A DNA stretch of 64,000 nucleotides, taken from positions 433 through 64,432 of the forward strand of contig NZ_ARQE01000007.1 in assembly GCF_000382705.1 (NCBI RefSeq), given 5' to 3'. Positions within the stretch are counted from its first letter, which is position 1; each line of letters starts with the position of its first letter. The translations under genes were made by a program, and so were the position numbers. Below the pieces are notes generated by a model. That model worked only from the letters and a program-made list of their open reading frames with translations, was not told where the DNA came from and did not search any database. Of this stretch, positions 36,438-45,408 are shown piece after piece. The stretch is from Aureimonas ureilytica DSM 18598 = NBRC 106430 (lineage in GTDB: Bacteria > Pseudomonadota > Alphaproteobacteria > Rhizobiales > Rhizobiaceae).

Positions 36438-37328
36438 TTGACCCCGTTCCAGCCTTCCCTCCAGCCCGTCGGTCTCGCCGAGACCCAGTTCTTCGATCTG
36501 CCGAGCGCGATCGAAGCGGGGGTCTGGCGCATCTTCGTCCATATTCCCTCTGGTCCGGTGCCCGAGGACGGATGGCCTCTGCTCGCGATCACCGACGGGA
36601 ACGCGATGATCGCGACCGCCGTCGAGACCCTTCGCTTGCAGGGCGCCCATCCAGGCGCGACCAACGTCACCCCGGGGGTCGTTGTCGCCATTGGCTATCC
36701 GGGTCCGGGCACGCACGACCCGTTGCGCCGCGCCTTCGATCTTTCGCCGCCGCCCGGTCGCACCTATCCGCCCTTCACCCCGGACGGGCCGCCGGTCCTC
36801 ACGGGCGGGGCCCGCCGCTTCCTCGACGTGCTGGAGAACGAGGTCCTGCCGATCGTGGAAAGGCTCGCTCCGCTCCACGCGACGCGCCGCACACTGTTCG
36901 GCCATTCATTCGGCGGCCTCTTCGCGCTCTACGCCCTGTTCGAGGGAACCCGAAGCTTCACGCGCTTCGTGGCGGCCAGTCCGACCATCTACTGGGAAGA
37001 CGCCATTCTCCTGGAGGCCGAGCGACGCTTCGTCGCGACGTTCGTCCCCGAGCCAGAACGCAAGATCGTCGTCCATCTGGGGGCGGGAGAGTTCGAGGGC
37101 GACGCGCTCGCGCCTTTTCAGCTCGACCGCGACGACACGCAAGCCCGACTGGCCAAGGCCAGGCTCGCACGAACGCTCGATCTGACCCACGAGATGGCGA
37201 TGCGTCTCCAGATGTTACCCGACTTCAGGGTTCACTACGAGCGCTATGGGAACGAGACCCACATGTCGGTGCTGCCGATCGCGGTCTCGCGGGCGCTCCG
37301 CACGGCATTCGAGAACCATCCCGCATAG
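36438..37328 (+). CDS. Alpha/beta-hydrolase, siderophore esterase-like (IroE/BesA type)
   Basis: About 296 residues. The Ser nucleophile is in FGHSFGGLFALYAL (~residue 156), the acid is probably in the following strand region (HLGAGEFEGD), and the His is in GNETHMSVLP near the C terminus. This arrangement and ASPTIYWED match the esterase-D/IroE group that hydrolyses siderophore esters. The start is TTG 36438 with AAAGG nine bases upstream; an in-frame TTG at 36405 is the alternative. It is divergent from the TonB receptor, so it probably releases iron from the imported siderophore. No signal peptide is seen. Confidence 0.82.
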   Translation: MTPFQPSLQPVGLAETQFFDLPSAIEAGVWRIFVHIPSGPVPEDGWPLLAITDGNAMIATAVETLRLQGAHPGATNVTPGVVVAIGYPGPGTHDPLRRAFDLSPPPGRTYPPFTPDGPPVLTGGARRFLDVLENEVLPIVERLAPLHATRRTLFGHSFGGLFALYALFEGTRSFTRFVAASPTIYWEDAILLEAERRFVATFVPEPERKIVVHLGAGEFEGDALAPFQLDRDDTQARLAKARLARTLDLTHEMAMRLQMLPDFRVHYERYGNETHMSVLPIAVSRALRTAFENHPA

Positions 37329-37461
37329 CCTCTCTGGCGCGTCCGCTTCGTTCAGCCTCTGATCCGAAAGCGGCCCATCGGTTTTCGACCCGTCCCTGTC
37401 CTTCCCCGGTCGCCGCGACATATCTCGACGCGGACATCGCGACCAAAGGAAACTCTTGGGC

Positions 37462-38016
37462 ATGACGACGCAGAAGGAGCGGATGCTCGCGGGCGAGAAC
37501 TACATGGCGAGCGATCCCGAACTCGCTACAGCCCACGCCCGTGCGCAAACCCTTCTCGCCTGCTTCAACGCCTTGCAGGGCGACAATGTCGACGGGCTGA
37601 CCGGCATTCTCGGCCAACTGCTCGGGCATCTCGGCGAAGGCGCCATCGTCAAGCCGACGCTGCGCTGCGACTATGGGTGGAACATCTCGATCGGCGCGCG
37701 CAGCTTCGTCAACTACGACTGCGTCCTTCTCGACTGCAACACGATCACCATCGGCGAGGAGGTCCAGATCGCGCCGGGGGTCCACATCTACACCGCCACG
37801 CATCCGCTCGATGCCGCGACGCGGCGGGCTGGCTGGGAGTCCGCCCTTCCCGTCGTGATCGGGAGCGGAGCATGGCTCGGCGGACGGTCGATCGTGTGCC
37901 CGGGGGTGACGATCGGCGAGAATACCGTGGTCGGTGCCGGAAGCGTCGTGACGAAGGATCTTCCGGCAAATGTCCTAGCCGTCGGGAGCCCTTGTCGCGT
38001 GATCCGCTCGATCTGA
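37462..38016 (+). CDS. Maltose/galactoside O-acetyltransferase-like (left-handed beta-helix)
   Basis: A 184-residue hexapeptide-repeat acetyltransferase. Its start MTTQKERMLAGENY is the standard beginning of maltose/galactoside O-acetyltransferases, and the catalytic His lies in IYTATHPLDAATRR. The beta-helix repeats run through NISIGARSFVNYDCVLLDCNTITIGEEVQIAPGV and end with VVGAGSVVTKDLPANVLAVGSPCRVIR. An in-frame TTG at 37456 has a better-spaced AAAGGAA, but family length favours ATG 37462. It transfers acetyl from acetyl-CoA to a sugar hydroxyl. It lies alone, with a diverged copy of the 17-bp repeat just upstream (37376-37393). Confidence 0.87.
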   Translation: MTTQKERMLAGENYMASDPELATAHARAQTLLACFNALQGDNVDGLTGILGQLLGHLGEGAIVKPTLRCDYGWNISIGARSFVNYDCVLLDCNTITIGEEVQIAPGVHIYTATHPLDAATRRAGWESALPVVIGSGAWLGGRSIVCPGVTIGENTVVGAGSVVTKDLPANVLAVGSPCRVIRSI

Positions 38017-38203
38017 GGCTCCAGCACCCGGCCGAGCTCACGGCGGCTTTCAGCCAGCGTGTGCGGAAGGCAGACCGGACCGACAAGAACCCGGCCACCA
38101 ACGAGGCGATCGCCATGCCGAGCCGGGAGGGGCGGCGCGCACCCTATTGCCGGCATCGGCAGGTCAAATATCCGAACGACCGCCTCGAGTCCGACCCCGG
38201 CGG

Positions 38204-38442
38204 GCTGACGCAGCGCATCCGTCCGGTCAGGGGCTTCCAGTCGCAGGAGACGGCGCACAAGGCGATCCGGGGTTTCGAGACGATGCGGGATGGGTCCGGA
38301 CGGGTCCGTTCCGCTGGATGCTGGACAGTCTCGCTGGCGGATCGGACGGCTCTTCCGGGTGTTCAACGCCCGCGACGCGAACAGGACGGGATCATCGCGA
38401 CCCGACGGGCGGTCTGCAACCCAGCCTCCGGCGAACCCTCGT
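38204..38442 (+). repeat. Dispersed ~240-bp repeat, copy 2
   Basis: Inverted relative to 8601-8872, and about 85% identical over the first ~65 bases (38204-38270), less so beyond. It fills most of the 443-base gap between the acetyltransferase gene and the end of the FAD oxidoreductase gene. Conceptual translations of either copy show stretches such as RLFRVFNARDANRTGS but no known domain. No target-site duplication was seen. Confidence 0.65.
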
Positions 38443-38459
38443 CAGGCGATACGGACGGC

Positions 38460-39743
38460 TCAGGACACGATGTCGGCGAACTTGTAGTAGGCCAGCGTGG
38501 CGGAGACGTACAATTTCCGAAGGGCATGAAACGGGATCGCCTCGATATCCACCACGGGCAGCGGAAGACGGTTCGGGTCGCCCGACACCAGGTAGTCGCC
38601 GATCCACTCGCCCATTTTCGACTGCAGCGCGACGCCCCGTCCCTGGCAGCCGACGAGGATCAACAGTCCGTCGGCCGGACGATGGAGATGCGGCAGAAAA
38701 TCCCGCGTGATCGCGACGCGGCCACCCCAGCGGAACTCGATCGGCTGGTCCGAAAGAACGGGATACGCGCGGGTCAGCATGCGTTCCACATGGCGATAGT
38801 CGGCTGGCGATCTCGGTTCGGCGAACGTGCCGCGTCCCCCCATGATGAAACGCCCCTCGCGATCCCGCCGGAAGTAGGACAGCAGCCGTCTCGTATCCGA
38901 GGCAACGACACCATCCCGCAAGATGGTCGCGCTGAGGTTCGAGGCCAGAGGGGTCGTCGCGACCTGGAAGCTGTTGGCGGCAATCATCGACTGTTCGAGC
39001 TTCGGCCAAAGTCCCGTCGAATGCGCATTGGTGCACACGATCACGTCGCGGGCGGTGACGGCCGGGCCGAGATCGGTTCCGATCCGCCAGCGATCGCCCG
39101 TAGGTGTGAGGGCGGTCGCACGCGTGCGCGTCGCGACCTTCGCCCCTTCCTTCAGGGCGGCACGCGCCAAACCACGGGTGTAGCTGAGGGGTTGGACGCT
39201 GCCGCCGCGCCGATCGAGCCATCCGGCGTGATAGACGTCGGTGCCGAGACGCTCGGCCATCTCCTCGCGGGTCAGTTCCACGACGTCGGCGCCCAGCCGC
39301 TTCCATTGTCGGCAGCGATCCAGCGCGAGGGGTTCGGCAGCCGTCGAGTGGGCAGGCTGCGCCCATCCCGTGCGCGTGTCGTCGCAATCGATGCCGTGAC
39401 GGTCGATCAGTTCGAAGACCTTGGCGGCCGTCGATCCGAAGAGTTCGGCCGCCCGCCTTCCCCCCTCTTCTCCGAAAAGCTTCACGAGCCCGTCGGGATC
39501 ATACTTGATGCCGGGAATGACCTGCCCACCGCTTCGACCGGAGGCGCCCCAACCGATCTCGCCCGCTTCGATGACCTGAACGCTCCGCCCCGCCTCGGCA
39601 AGGTGCAGGGCGGTGGACAGACCCGCGTAACCGCCGCCGATCACGGCGACATCGACGGATATGTCGTCTGCGAGAGGTGAAGTGGCCGGCGGTTCCGCCG
39701 CGGTGGCAGCCCAGAGCGACGGGGGGAGTTCGAGCTTGGTCAC
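38460..39743 (-). CDS. FAD-dependent amine/amino-acid oxidase (PuuB/DadA-like)
   Basis: A 427-residue DAO-family flavoprotein. The dinucleotide motif VAVIGGGYAGLSTALHLAEAG is at residues ~31-51, followed by GWGASGRSGGQVIPG, the covalent-FAD/substrate-side segment typical of gamma-glutamylputrescine oxidase-like enzymes. Further blocks are GGSVQPLSYTRGLARAA and a C-terminal RWGGRVAITRDFLPHL and GCQGRGVALQS. It oxidises an amine or amino acid to an imine with release of ammonia. It is the last gene of the IclR-led operon, eleven bases after the transporter ATPase gene, so the imported amino compound is its likely substrate. Confidence 0.88.
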   Translation of the reverse strand: MTKLELPPSLWAATAAEPPATSPLADDISVDVAVIGGGYAGLSTALHLAEAGRSVQVIEAGEIGWGASGRSGGQVIPGIKYDPDGLVKLFGEEGGRRAAELFGSTAAKVFELIDRHGIDCDDTRTGWAQPAHSTAAEPLALDRCRQWKRLGADVVELTREEMAERLGTDVYHAGWLDRRGGSVQPLSYTRGLARAALKEGAKVATRTRATALTPTGDRWRIGTDLGPAVTARDVIVCTNAHSTGLWPKLEQSMIAANSFQVATTPLASNLSATILRDGVVASDTRRLLSYFRRDREGRFIMGGRGTFAEPRSPADYRHVERMLTRAYPVLSDQPIEFRWGGRVAITRDFLPHLHRPADGLLILVGCQGRGVALQSKMGEWIGDYLVSGDPNRLPLPVVDIEAIPFHALRKLYVSATLAYYKFADIVS

Positions 39744-39754
39744 GGATCGAATGC

Positions 39755-40483
39755 CTATTGTTTGAGAACGCGTCGAAGGAAGTCGCGCGTGCGTTCATGC
39801 CGCGGCTCGGTGAGAACCTCCTCGGCGGGTCCTTCCTCGACGATGAGGCCGCCGTCCATGAAGAGCACGCGGTCGCCGACCTCGCGGGCAAAGGCCATCT
39901 CATGCGTGACGACCAGCATGGTCATGCCCTCGTCGGCCAGTTCGCGCATCGCGCCGAGCACTTCTCCGACCAGTTCGGGATCGAGCGCGGAGGTCGGCTC
40001 GTCGAAGAGGATCGCCTTGGGCCGCATGGCGAGTGCCCGCGCGATGGCGACGCGCTGCTGCTGACCACCGGACAAGGCGGCCGGAAGATTGTTCGCCTTG
40101 GACGACAGGCCCATCTTCGCGAGGAGCTCGCGCCCATGCTCCTCGGCCTGAGCGCGTGGTTCGCCCTTCACGTGGATCGGGCCCTCCACGACGTTTTCGA
40201 GCGCGGTGCGATGGGGAAACAGGTTGAAACGCTGAAACACCATCGTGACGGACTGGCGCATGTCGCGGATCGAGGCGTCCCTGCGGTCCACCTTGGCGTC
40301 ATCGATCGTGATGAGACCATCCTCGTAGCTTTCCAGCCCGTTGATGCAGCGGAGAAGCGTGGACTTCCCGGAGCCGGACGCGCCGATCAGGCAGACGACC
40401 TCGCCCTTCCGCACCTCGCAGTCGATACCCTTGAGGACCTCCAGCTTTTCGAACCGCTTGTGGACGTTCTGAAGTCGGATCAT
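39755..40483 (-). CDS. Polar amino-acid ABC transporter ATPase
   Basis: A 242-residue ATPase of the GlnQ/HisP class. Walker A is GASGSGKST, the Q-loop is [10 protein letters not shown], the signature is LSGGQQQR, Walker B is [13 protein letters not shown], and the switch is VTHEM. It ends with the usual [15 protein letters not shown] 40483 overlaps the permease stop by ATGA. It works with the single permease and binding protein encoded upstream. Confidence 0.94.
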   Translation of the reverse strand: MIRLQNVHKRFEKLEVLKGIDCEVRKGEVVCLIGASGSGKSTLLRCINGLESYEDGLITIDDAKVDRRDASIRDMRQSVTMVFQRFNLFPHRTALENVVEGPIHVKGEPRAQAEEHGRELLAKMGLSSKANNLPAALSGGQQQRVAIARALAMRPKAILFDEPTSALDPELVGEVLGAMRELADEGMTMLVVTHEMAFAREVGDRVLFMDGGLIVEEGPAEEVLTEPRHERTRDFLRRVLKQ

Positions 40484-41133
40484 TGCGGGCTGTACCTCCG
40501 TTCCAGATAGGACGCGAGAACGATCAGCGGGATCGAGAGTGCGAGGTAGAGCAGGGCGACGAGCGTGTAGACGGTCATGTTGTCGAAGGTGGACGCAGCC
40601 ACGAGCTTGCCCTGCATGGTGAGTTCGGCCACCGTGATGACGGATGCCTGCGAAGTATCCTTCAGCAGCATGATCATGGTGTTGCCGTAGGGCGGGAGGA
40701 CCGTTCGGATGGCCTGAGGCAGGATGACCCGCCGCATCATCAGGGACCATTTCATCCCGATCGACTGGGCCGCCTCGATCTGCCCCTTGTCGATGGCTTC
40801 GAGGCCTGCCCGGAAGTTCTCGGCCATGTAGCAGGAATAGGCGATGCCCAGGCCGATCGCGCCGGCCTGGAATGCGCTCAGTTCGATACCGAACTCCGGT
40901 AGAACGAAGTAGATGTAGAAGAGCTGGACCAGGATGGGGATGCCGCGCACGGTGTTGACGACCGTCTTCGACACGAACACCAGCGGCCCGATGCCAGAAT
41001 AGCGCATCAGTGCCCAGACCAAGCCGAGGACAGTCGAAACCACGAGCGCCGCGATTGTCAGCGAAACGGTGATCACGACACCCTGGAACAGGATAGGCAG
41101 GTACTGTCCTGCGGAGTGGATGGCTTGCATCAT
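40480..41133 (-). CDS. Polar amino-acid ABC transporter permease
   Basis: A 217-residue HisM/GlnP-type permease with about five helices. The EAA loop reads [29 protein letters not shown], and [19 protein letters not shown] is a second landmark. Only one permease is encoded, so a homodimer is expected. It lies 27 bases downstream of the binding-protein gene and overlaps the ATPase gene by four bases. Confidence 0.94.
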   Translation of the reverse strand: MMQAIHSAGQYLPILFQGVVITVSLTIAALVVSTVLGLVWALMRYSGIGPLVFVSKTVVNTVRGIPILVQLFYIYFVLPEFGIELSAFQAGAIGLGIAYSCYMAENFRAGLEAIDKGQIEAAQSIGMKWSLMMRRVILPQAIRTVLPPYGNTMIMLLKDTSQASVITVAELTMQGKLVAASTFDNMTVYTLVALLYLALSIPLIVLASYLERRYSPQ

Positions 41134-41160
41134 GCGATTGGCCCCCCGGTTCCTGCGCCC

Positions 41161-41904
41161 TTACTGGATGCCCCATTTGGCGGCGAGCGTGTCGACGGTG
41201 CCGTTCGCCTTGAGCTTGGCGAGGGCCGAATTCAGCCGGCCCAGCAATTCGGTCTCGCCCTTGCGCACGCCGAGAGCGACCGAGCCGACATACTGGCTCT
41301 CGTAGTCGGCGAGCTGGATGTTCGGGTAGCGACCCTGCGAAAGCTGGTAGGCCATGATCGGACGGTCGCCCATCCCGGCCTTGATGCGTCCGCGGTTCAC
41401 TTCGGCGAGGATGTCGGCAAGGGAGTCGTAGACGCGCACCTCACCGAACTTGCCGGAGGCTCGCAGGTTCTCGAGGTAGACGGTCCCCTGCTGGACCCCG
41501 ATGACCTCGCCGGCGAGTTCATCGAAGGAGGCGGACAGGGTTTGGCTTCCCCCCTTGGCCACGACGATCCCCTCGCCATACGGCAGGACAGGGTCGGAAA
41601 AGTCGATGACCTGCTTGCGGGCCTCCGTCGCCAGCATCGCGGCCGAGATGATGTCGATGCGGTTCGAGGTGAGGGCCGGGATCAGGGAGCCGAAATCCAC
41701 CGGCTGGACCTGCGGTTCGAAGCCCGCCTCCTCGCCCACCGCCTTGACGAGATCGACCATCATGCCCTGGATCTGGTTCGATCCGACGTCGAGGAAGGTG
41801 AAGGGCACGCCGGTCGGCGTGGACCCGACCTTCAAGGGCTCGGCAGCCACGGGCGCGGCGAGCGTGACGAGAAGCGTGGCGGCGAGCAATGTCTTCCTGA
41901 TCAT
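41161..41904 (-). CDS. Polar amino-acid ABC transporter substrate-binding protein
   Basis: A 247-residue family 3 binding protein with a signal peptide ending near APVAA. Core segments are [60 protein letters not shown] and [12 protein letters not shown]. Its ATG overlaps the end of the iclR-type gene (ATGA), so the importer is made in fixed ratio with the regulator. The downstream amine oxidase suggests an amino acid or polyamine-conjugate ligand. Confidence 0.92.
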   Translation of the reverse strand: MIRKTLLAATLLVTLAAPVAAEPLKVGSTPTGVPFTFLDVGSNQIQGMMVDLVKAVGEEAGFEPQVQPVDFGSLIPALTSNRIDIISAAMLATEARKQVIDFSDPVLPYGEGIVVAKGGSQTLSASFDELAGEVIGVQQGTVYLENLRASGKFGEVRVYDSLADILAEVNRGRIKAGMGDRPIMAYQLSQGRYPNIQLADYESQYVGSVALGVRKGETELLGRLNSALAKLKANGTVDTLAAKWGIQ

Positions 41905-42713
41905 GCCGAAGTCCTTTTTGCGAGGGGGTGTCGATTGGTATGCAGGTAGCTGCCCGAAGAGATCGATCGCACCGTCTGAATGAGCGTCGGTGCGAGTTCG
42001 GCTTCCATCCGGTCCATGGTCCAGCGGCTTGTCGGCCCTGAAATGTTGACGCAGCCCAGCGTCCTTCCGTCCGGTCCGATCACCGGCGCCGCGATATTGA
42101 GGTCGCCGACGTAGAACTCCTCCTCCGCCCGCGCGAAGCCGCGTTCGCGCGCTTCGTCGACCCGCTGCATGATCGCTTCGGGATCGGTGAGGGTCTTTGC
42201 GGTGAACGGGCGCTTCTGCGCGCCTTCGACGATCTTCCAGGCGTCCTCGCGCGGGAGGGTCGAGAGGAAGGCACGTCCGGACGCGGCGCAGTACATCGGA
42301 ATGCGCGTGCCGAGCGGCATGTGGATGAAGAACTGCCGGTTGGCGGTGAACCGGGCAAGATAGACCATCTCGTCGCCGTCCGGTTCGGACAGGTTCACCG
42401 ACTCGCCGCTCACATCATTAAGTTCGTGCAGATGCGGGTTCGCGCGCTCGATGAGCGGGTCCATCGAGAGGTAGTAGGTCCCGAACTCGAGCGAGCGCGG
42501 CGTCAGCCGCCAGCGCTTGGCCTCGTCCTTGCGAAGATGTCCCAGCACTTCGAGCGTGTGCGTGAAACGCTGCGCCGCGCTCTTGGTGATCCCGGCTTCG
42601 CCCGCGATTTCCGTGAGACTGAGAGACGCGCGCCCTTTGAAGGCGCGCAGGACATCGAACGCACGCTCGACGCTCTCTACGAACAATTTGCTCTCGCGGG
42701 GATCTTTGTCCAA
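41901..42713 (-). CDS. IclR-family transcriptional regulator, first gene of operon
   Basis: A 270-residue regulator. The N-terminal winged helix is at residues ~12-75 (VESVERAFDVLRAFKGRASLSLTEIAGEAGITKSAAQRFTHTLEVLGHL). The effector domain (~90-260) contains MPLGTRIPMYCAASGRAFLSTL and IAAPVIGPDGRTLGCVNISGP. The start is TTG 42713 with no strong ribosome site; no later in-frame start keeps the family N terminus. A long inverted repeat begins seven bases upstream of this start. Having the regulator first in its target operon implies direct autoregulation. Confidence 0.9.
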   Translation of the reverse strand: MDKDPRESKLFVESVERAFDVLRAFKGRASLSLTEIAGEAGITKSAAQRFTHTLEVLGHLRKDEAKRWRLTPRSLEFGTYYLSMDPLIERANPHLHELNDVSGESVNLSEPDGDEMVYLARFTANRQFFIHMPLGTRIPMYCAASGRAFLSTLPREDAWKIVEGAQKRPFTAKTLTDPEAIMQRVDEARERGFARAEEEFYVGDLNIAAPVIGPDGRTLGCVNISGPTSRWTMDRMEAELAPTLIQTVRSISSGSYLHTNRHPLAKRTSA

Positions 42714-42719
42714 CAGAAT

Positions 42720-42769
42720 ATCGCTCTGCGCTACTTTAAACCTCTAGGCAATATTAGACGCAGAGCGAT
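42720..42769. promoter_or_regulatory. Inverted repeat with 11-bp arms upstream of the iclR-type gene
   Basis: ATCGCTCTGCG (42720-42730) and CGCAGAGCGAT (42759-42769) are exact inverted repeats around a 28-base A/T-richer spacer that contains TTTAAA and AATATT, where a promoter could lie. Arms separated by nearly four helical turns would suit looping or two dimers. Candidate operator for the IclR protein. Confidence 0.55.
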
Positions 42770-43207
42770 CGGGCCTTGTCAAATGCAATACCGCGGCAGG
42801 GCAGCTGCGCTCCAGAAAGGGAGGAAAGGTCGCGCAGCGCTGGCGCCGACCGCGGCTCGGCTTGCGAGCGGTTGCCCCCGACGGCGGAACAAGGCGAAAG
42901 GTTCTGGCACGACGCGCAAAGGCCGGCGCCGCCCCGACATCAAGCTGGACCGCGCCAAGAGCGGGTCGGGCTGTGTTGTCGTTTCCAGGGGCTCGAGGAA
43001 AACGGCCGCTCATCCGTCCAGATGCCGGAAAGCTGACTGTCGCCTTTTCACCCCATCATGCCGATCAGCCCGGCGGACGCGGGCGCTGGGAAGCAGCCCA
43101 TGCGCTTTCGCGCCCGATCCTGCCGCTTCGTTTCGAAGGGCCAGGGCCGTTCACGTTGACGCTTCACGGTCGATCCGAAGGGCGCGATCGCGGGGTGGGA
43201 CCGACGA
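42770..43207. other. Intergenic, no gene recognised
   Basis: A 438-base stretch between the IclR operator region and the end of the yjfC-like gene. Short frames are present but none resembles a known family. No repeat or terminator with a T-run was identified. Confidence 0.5.
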
Positions 43208-44371
43208 TCAATCCTGAATGACGTGCGGCACGAAGCGCGAAAGGTTGCGGGTGATGCGCGAGCGGTCCTCCCGGATGCCGAGCCCTGCCGCCTCGGTCCC
43301 GACGATCCAAGTGCCGAGCACGGCGAACTGTCCCTCGGCCTCGAACAAGGACGTCAACGCCTGGATGACGCTCCGGCCCGACCCATAGTCGCCGTCGGTC
43401 GCCTCGTCGGTCTCGCCGGCCTTGAGGATCGAGATGTTCTCGCCCTCGCGCGAGAAGAAAGGCTTGCGCACGCTGTGTTCGAGTGCCGCCGCCCTCGGAT
43501 CGCCCTCGAAATAGGCCGGAAGGAGGTTCGGGTGACCGGGATGCCGCTCCCACAAGAGCGGCAGGATGCCCTTGTTGGACAGGATCGCCTTCCAGGCGGG
43601 CTCGACCCATTGCGTTCCGGACGCCGAAAGATGGGGCGCGAAGGGCTCGCGCATCATGTCTTCCCAGGGGTAGAGCTTGAAGCAGCGGTCGATCACGCGG
43701 TCCTGCGGATCGGTGAAGCGGCCCAGCGCGTCGACGCCGATCGCCGCCATGTCGATGAGCGCCGTGCGATGTCCGGCCTGAACCGCGCAGTCCATGAGAT
43801 AGGCGGCGGTTCCGCGATCCTCGTCGCTCTCGGTCACCGCCGCGAAATGGAAGATGCGGTCGGCCGGAAAGGCGCCGAAGGCCGCGATCAGGCTTTCCTG
43901 CAGGAGGTTGAACTGATCGGCGTCGCCGGCAAGACGGCCGAGCTCGATCTGGTCGGTCAGCCAGTTGTGCTGGAAATAGGCCGCCTCGAAGATGCCCGTC
44001 GGCGTGTCGGCATTGTATTCCAGGAGCTTGGCCGGACCGCGCCCATCATAGGCGAGATCGAAGCGCCCGTAGAGCGAGGGTTCGCCGGAGGCGAAGGACC
44101 GGCGCACGAAGTCGAACTGCTCCGGCGGGATGTCGAGCTGGGCCATCAGCGCGTCGGACTGCGCCACCTCCGCCACGAGGTCGAGGCAGAGGTCGTGCAG
44201 AGCCTGCGTCGGGGCTTCGATCTCGTCCTCGATCTCGGCGAGGCTGAAGCGATAATAGGTGTCGTCGAGCCAGTAGGGCTCGCCGTACATCTCGTGGAAG
44301 CCGAAGCCGAAGCCGACGGCCTCGGCTTTCGCTTGCCAGCCCTCGCGCGGCTCGATCCGATGGCGCTCCAT
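43208..44371 (-). CDS. yjfC: Glutathionylspermidine synthase-like ATP-grasp protein (YjfC/YgiC)
   Basis: A 387-residue ATP-grasp ligase-like protein, the same length as E. coli YjfC. Landmarks are YGRFDLAYDG..AKLLEYNADTPTGIFEAAYFQHNW, FKLYPWEDMMREPFAPHL, the lysine-bearing ILSNKGILPLLWERHPGHPNLLPAYF, VRKPFFSREGENISIL and ALGTWIVG-like GTWIVGTEAAGLGIREDRSRITRN at the end. Family members lack the amidase domain of the Gsp enzyme, and the true ligation substrate is unknown. Last gene of the leftward arm K-L-M-C of the yjf cluster, two bases after yjfM. Confidence 0.9.
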   Translation of the reverse strand: MERHRIEPREGWQAKAEAVGFGFGFHEMYGEPYWLDDTYYRFSLAEIEDEIEAPTQALHDLCLDLVAEVAQSDALMAQLDIPPEQFDFVRRSFASGEPSLYGRFDLAYDGRGPAKLLEYNADTPTGIFEAAYFQHNWLTDQIELGRLAGDADQFNLLQESLIAAFGAFPADRIFHFAAVTESDEDRGTAAYLMDCAVQAGHRTALIDMAAIGVDALGRFTDPQDRVIDRCFKLYPWEDMMREPFAPHLSASGTQWVEPAWKAILSNKGILPLLWERHPGHPNLLPAYFEGDPRAAALEHSVRKPFFSREGENISILKAGETDEATDGDYGSGRSVIQALTSLFEAEGQFAVLGTWIVGTEAAGLGIREDRSRITRNLSRFVPHVIQD

Positions 44372-44373
44372 CC

Positions 44374-44952
44374 TCAGCCGCCGAAGGAAAAGCCGCTGCG
44401 GCTGGACGACAGGCCGCCGAAGCCGCTGCGCGAGACGGTGCGGGTGTTGACATTGGCCGGTCGCGGGGTCCCGACCTTATTGCCGATCACCGGATCGGAC
44501 CGGTAGGTCGTCCCGTTCCGGCCGGTGAAGATCGGCGTCGGGCGCGAATAGGACCCGCCGCTCACATAGCTGCCGTAGGAATTGTAGTTGGTCATCCGCT
44601 GCACGGCGGAGGAGATCAGGTAGCCGGTCATGAAGGGCAGGAAGAAGCTTCCCCCGCCCGAGGCGCCGGCCTGGTCGCGCGGCACCTCCATGCATCGACC
44701 GGCCCCATACTCGGTCTCACAGGCCGCCTGGCCGTCGAATTTCGGGGCATCGCGCAGGTGCTGGCTGAGGGCCGCCTGATACTCGGCATTGCAGATATTG
44801 TTGTCGATACCGGCTTCGATGCACTGCGTCGGCGAGGTGAAGAGCGTGTCGGCGGACGGCTCGTCGCCGCAGCCCGACAGCGCCAGTCCGCTCGCGGCGA
44901 TGGTGCCGAGCGCCAGAAGCGGCGGCCTGTTGGAGATGAAGCGTCTGGTCAT
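44374..44952 (-). CDS. yjfM: DUF1190 lipoprotein (YjfM/YgiB-like)
   Basis: A 192-residue lipoprotein candidate. The signal sequence ends with the lipobox-like LALSGC (Cys ~residue 28). The DUF1190 core has the conserved pattern SPTQCIEAGIDNNICNAEYQAALSQHL with paired cysteines, then CETEYGAGRCMEV. A Gly/Ser/Tyr-rich C-terminal tail ends SRSGFGGLSSSRSGFSFGG. The function is unknown; in E. coli it lies beside the ATP-grasp gene, as here. Confidence 0.87.
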   Translation of the reverse strand: MTRRFISNRPPLLALGTIAASGLALSGCGDEPSADTLFTSPTQCIEAGIDNNICNAEYQAALSQHLRDAPKFDGQAACETEYGAGRCMEVPRDQAGASGGGSFFLPFMTGYLISSAVQRMTNYNSYGSYVSGGSYSRPTPIFTGRNGTTYRSDPVIGNKVGTPRPANVNTRTVSRSGFGGLSSSRSGFSFGG

Positions 44953-44965
44953 GGCCTCTCCCCGT

Positions 44966-45367
44966 TCAATAGGTCATGCAGGCGGCATTGAGCATGCCGA
45001 CCGCGAGCGAGATGCCGGCGGACCAGAGCCCCGCCGCCATCTCGCCATTGGTGATCCGCTGCGGCAGCCCGCGCATCGTCAGGCTGGCGACCCCGAAGGC
45101 GATGGCCTGGAAGATCGCGCCGATCAGCGCCCAGATCAGGAAATCGACGAGGGACACGGAGTTGGCGGCGGCCGAAGCGAGCGGCAGCGAGAAGCCGAGG
45201 ATCGCGCCCAGAAACGCGACGACCGCCGTGGCGTTGCCGGTGCGGATCAGCGTCAGCTCGTGCTGGGGCGTGAGCGCGGAGTAGAGGACCGAGAAGGCGG
45301 CGAGCGAGCCGAGCCCGGTGGCGAAGTAGGCGAGAAAGGCCGGCAGGCCTGCGACGTAGCCGAACAT
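44966..45367 (-). CDS. yjfL: DUF350 inner-membrane protein (YjfL)
   Basis: A 133-residue protein with four hydrophobic helices, one DUF350 unit pair: YVAGLPAFLAYFATGLGSLAAFSVLYSALTPQHE, ATAVVAFLGAILGFSLPLASA, DFLIWALIGAIFQAIAFGVA, and GEMAAGLWSAGISLAVGMLNAACMTY. The start is ATG 45367; the frame is open further upstream without similarity. DUF350 proteins are often encoded with PspA and ATP-grasp genes and are thought to act at the inner membrane. Confidence 0.88.
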   Translation of the reverse strand: MFGYVAGLPAFLAYFATGLGSLAAFSVLYSALTPQHELTLIRTGNATAVVAFLGAILGFSLPLASAAANSVSLVDFLIWALIGAIFQAIAFGVASLTMRGLPQRITNGEMAAGLWSAGISLAVGMLNAACMTY

Positions 45368-45408
45368 GCTGCGGAATGTCCTGTGTTCGTGGAACGAGGG
45401 CCGACGGG

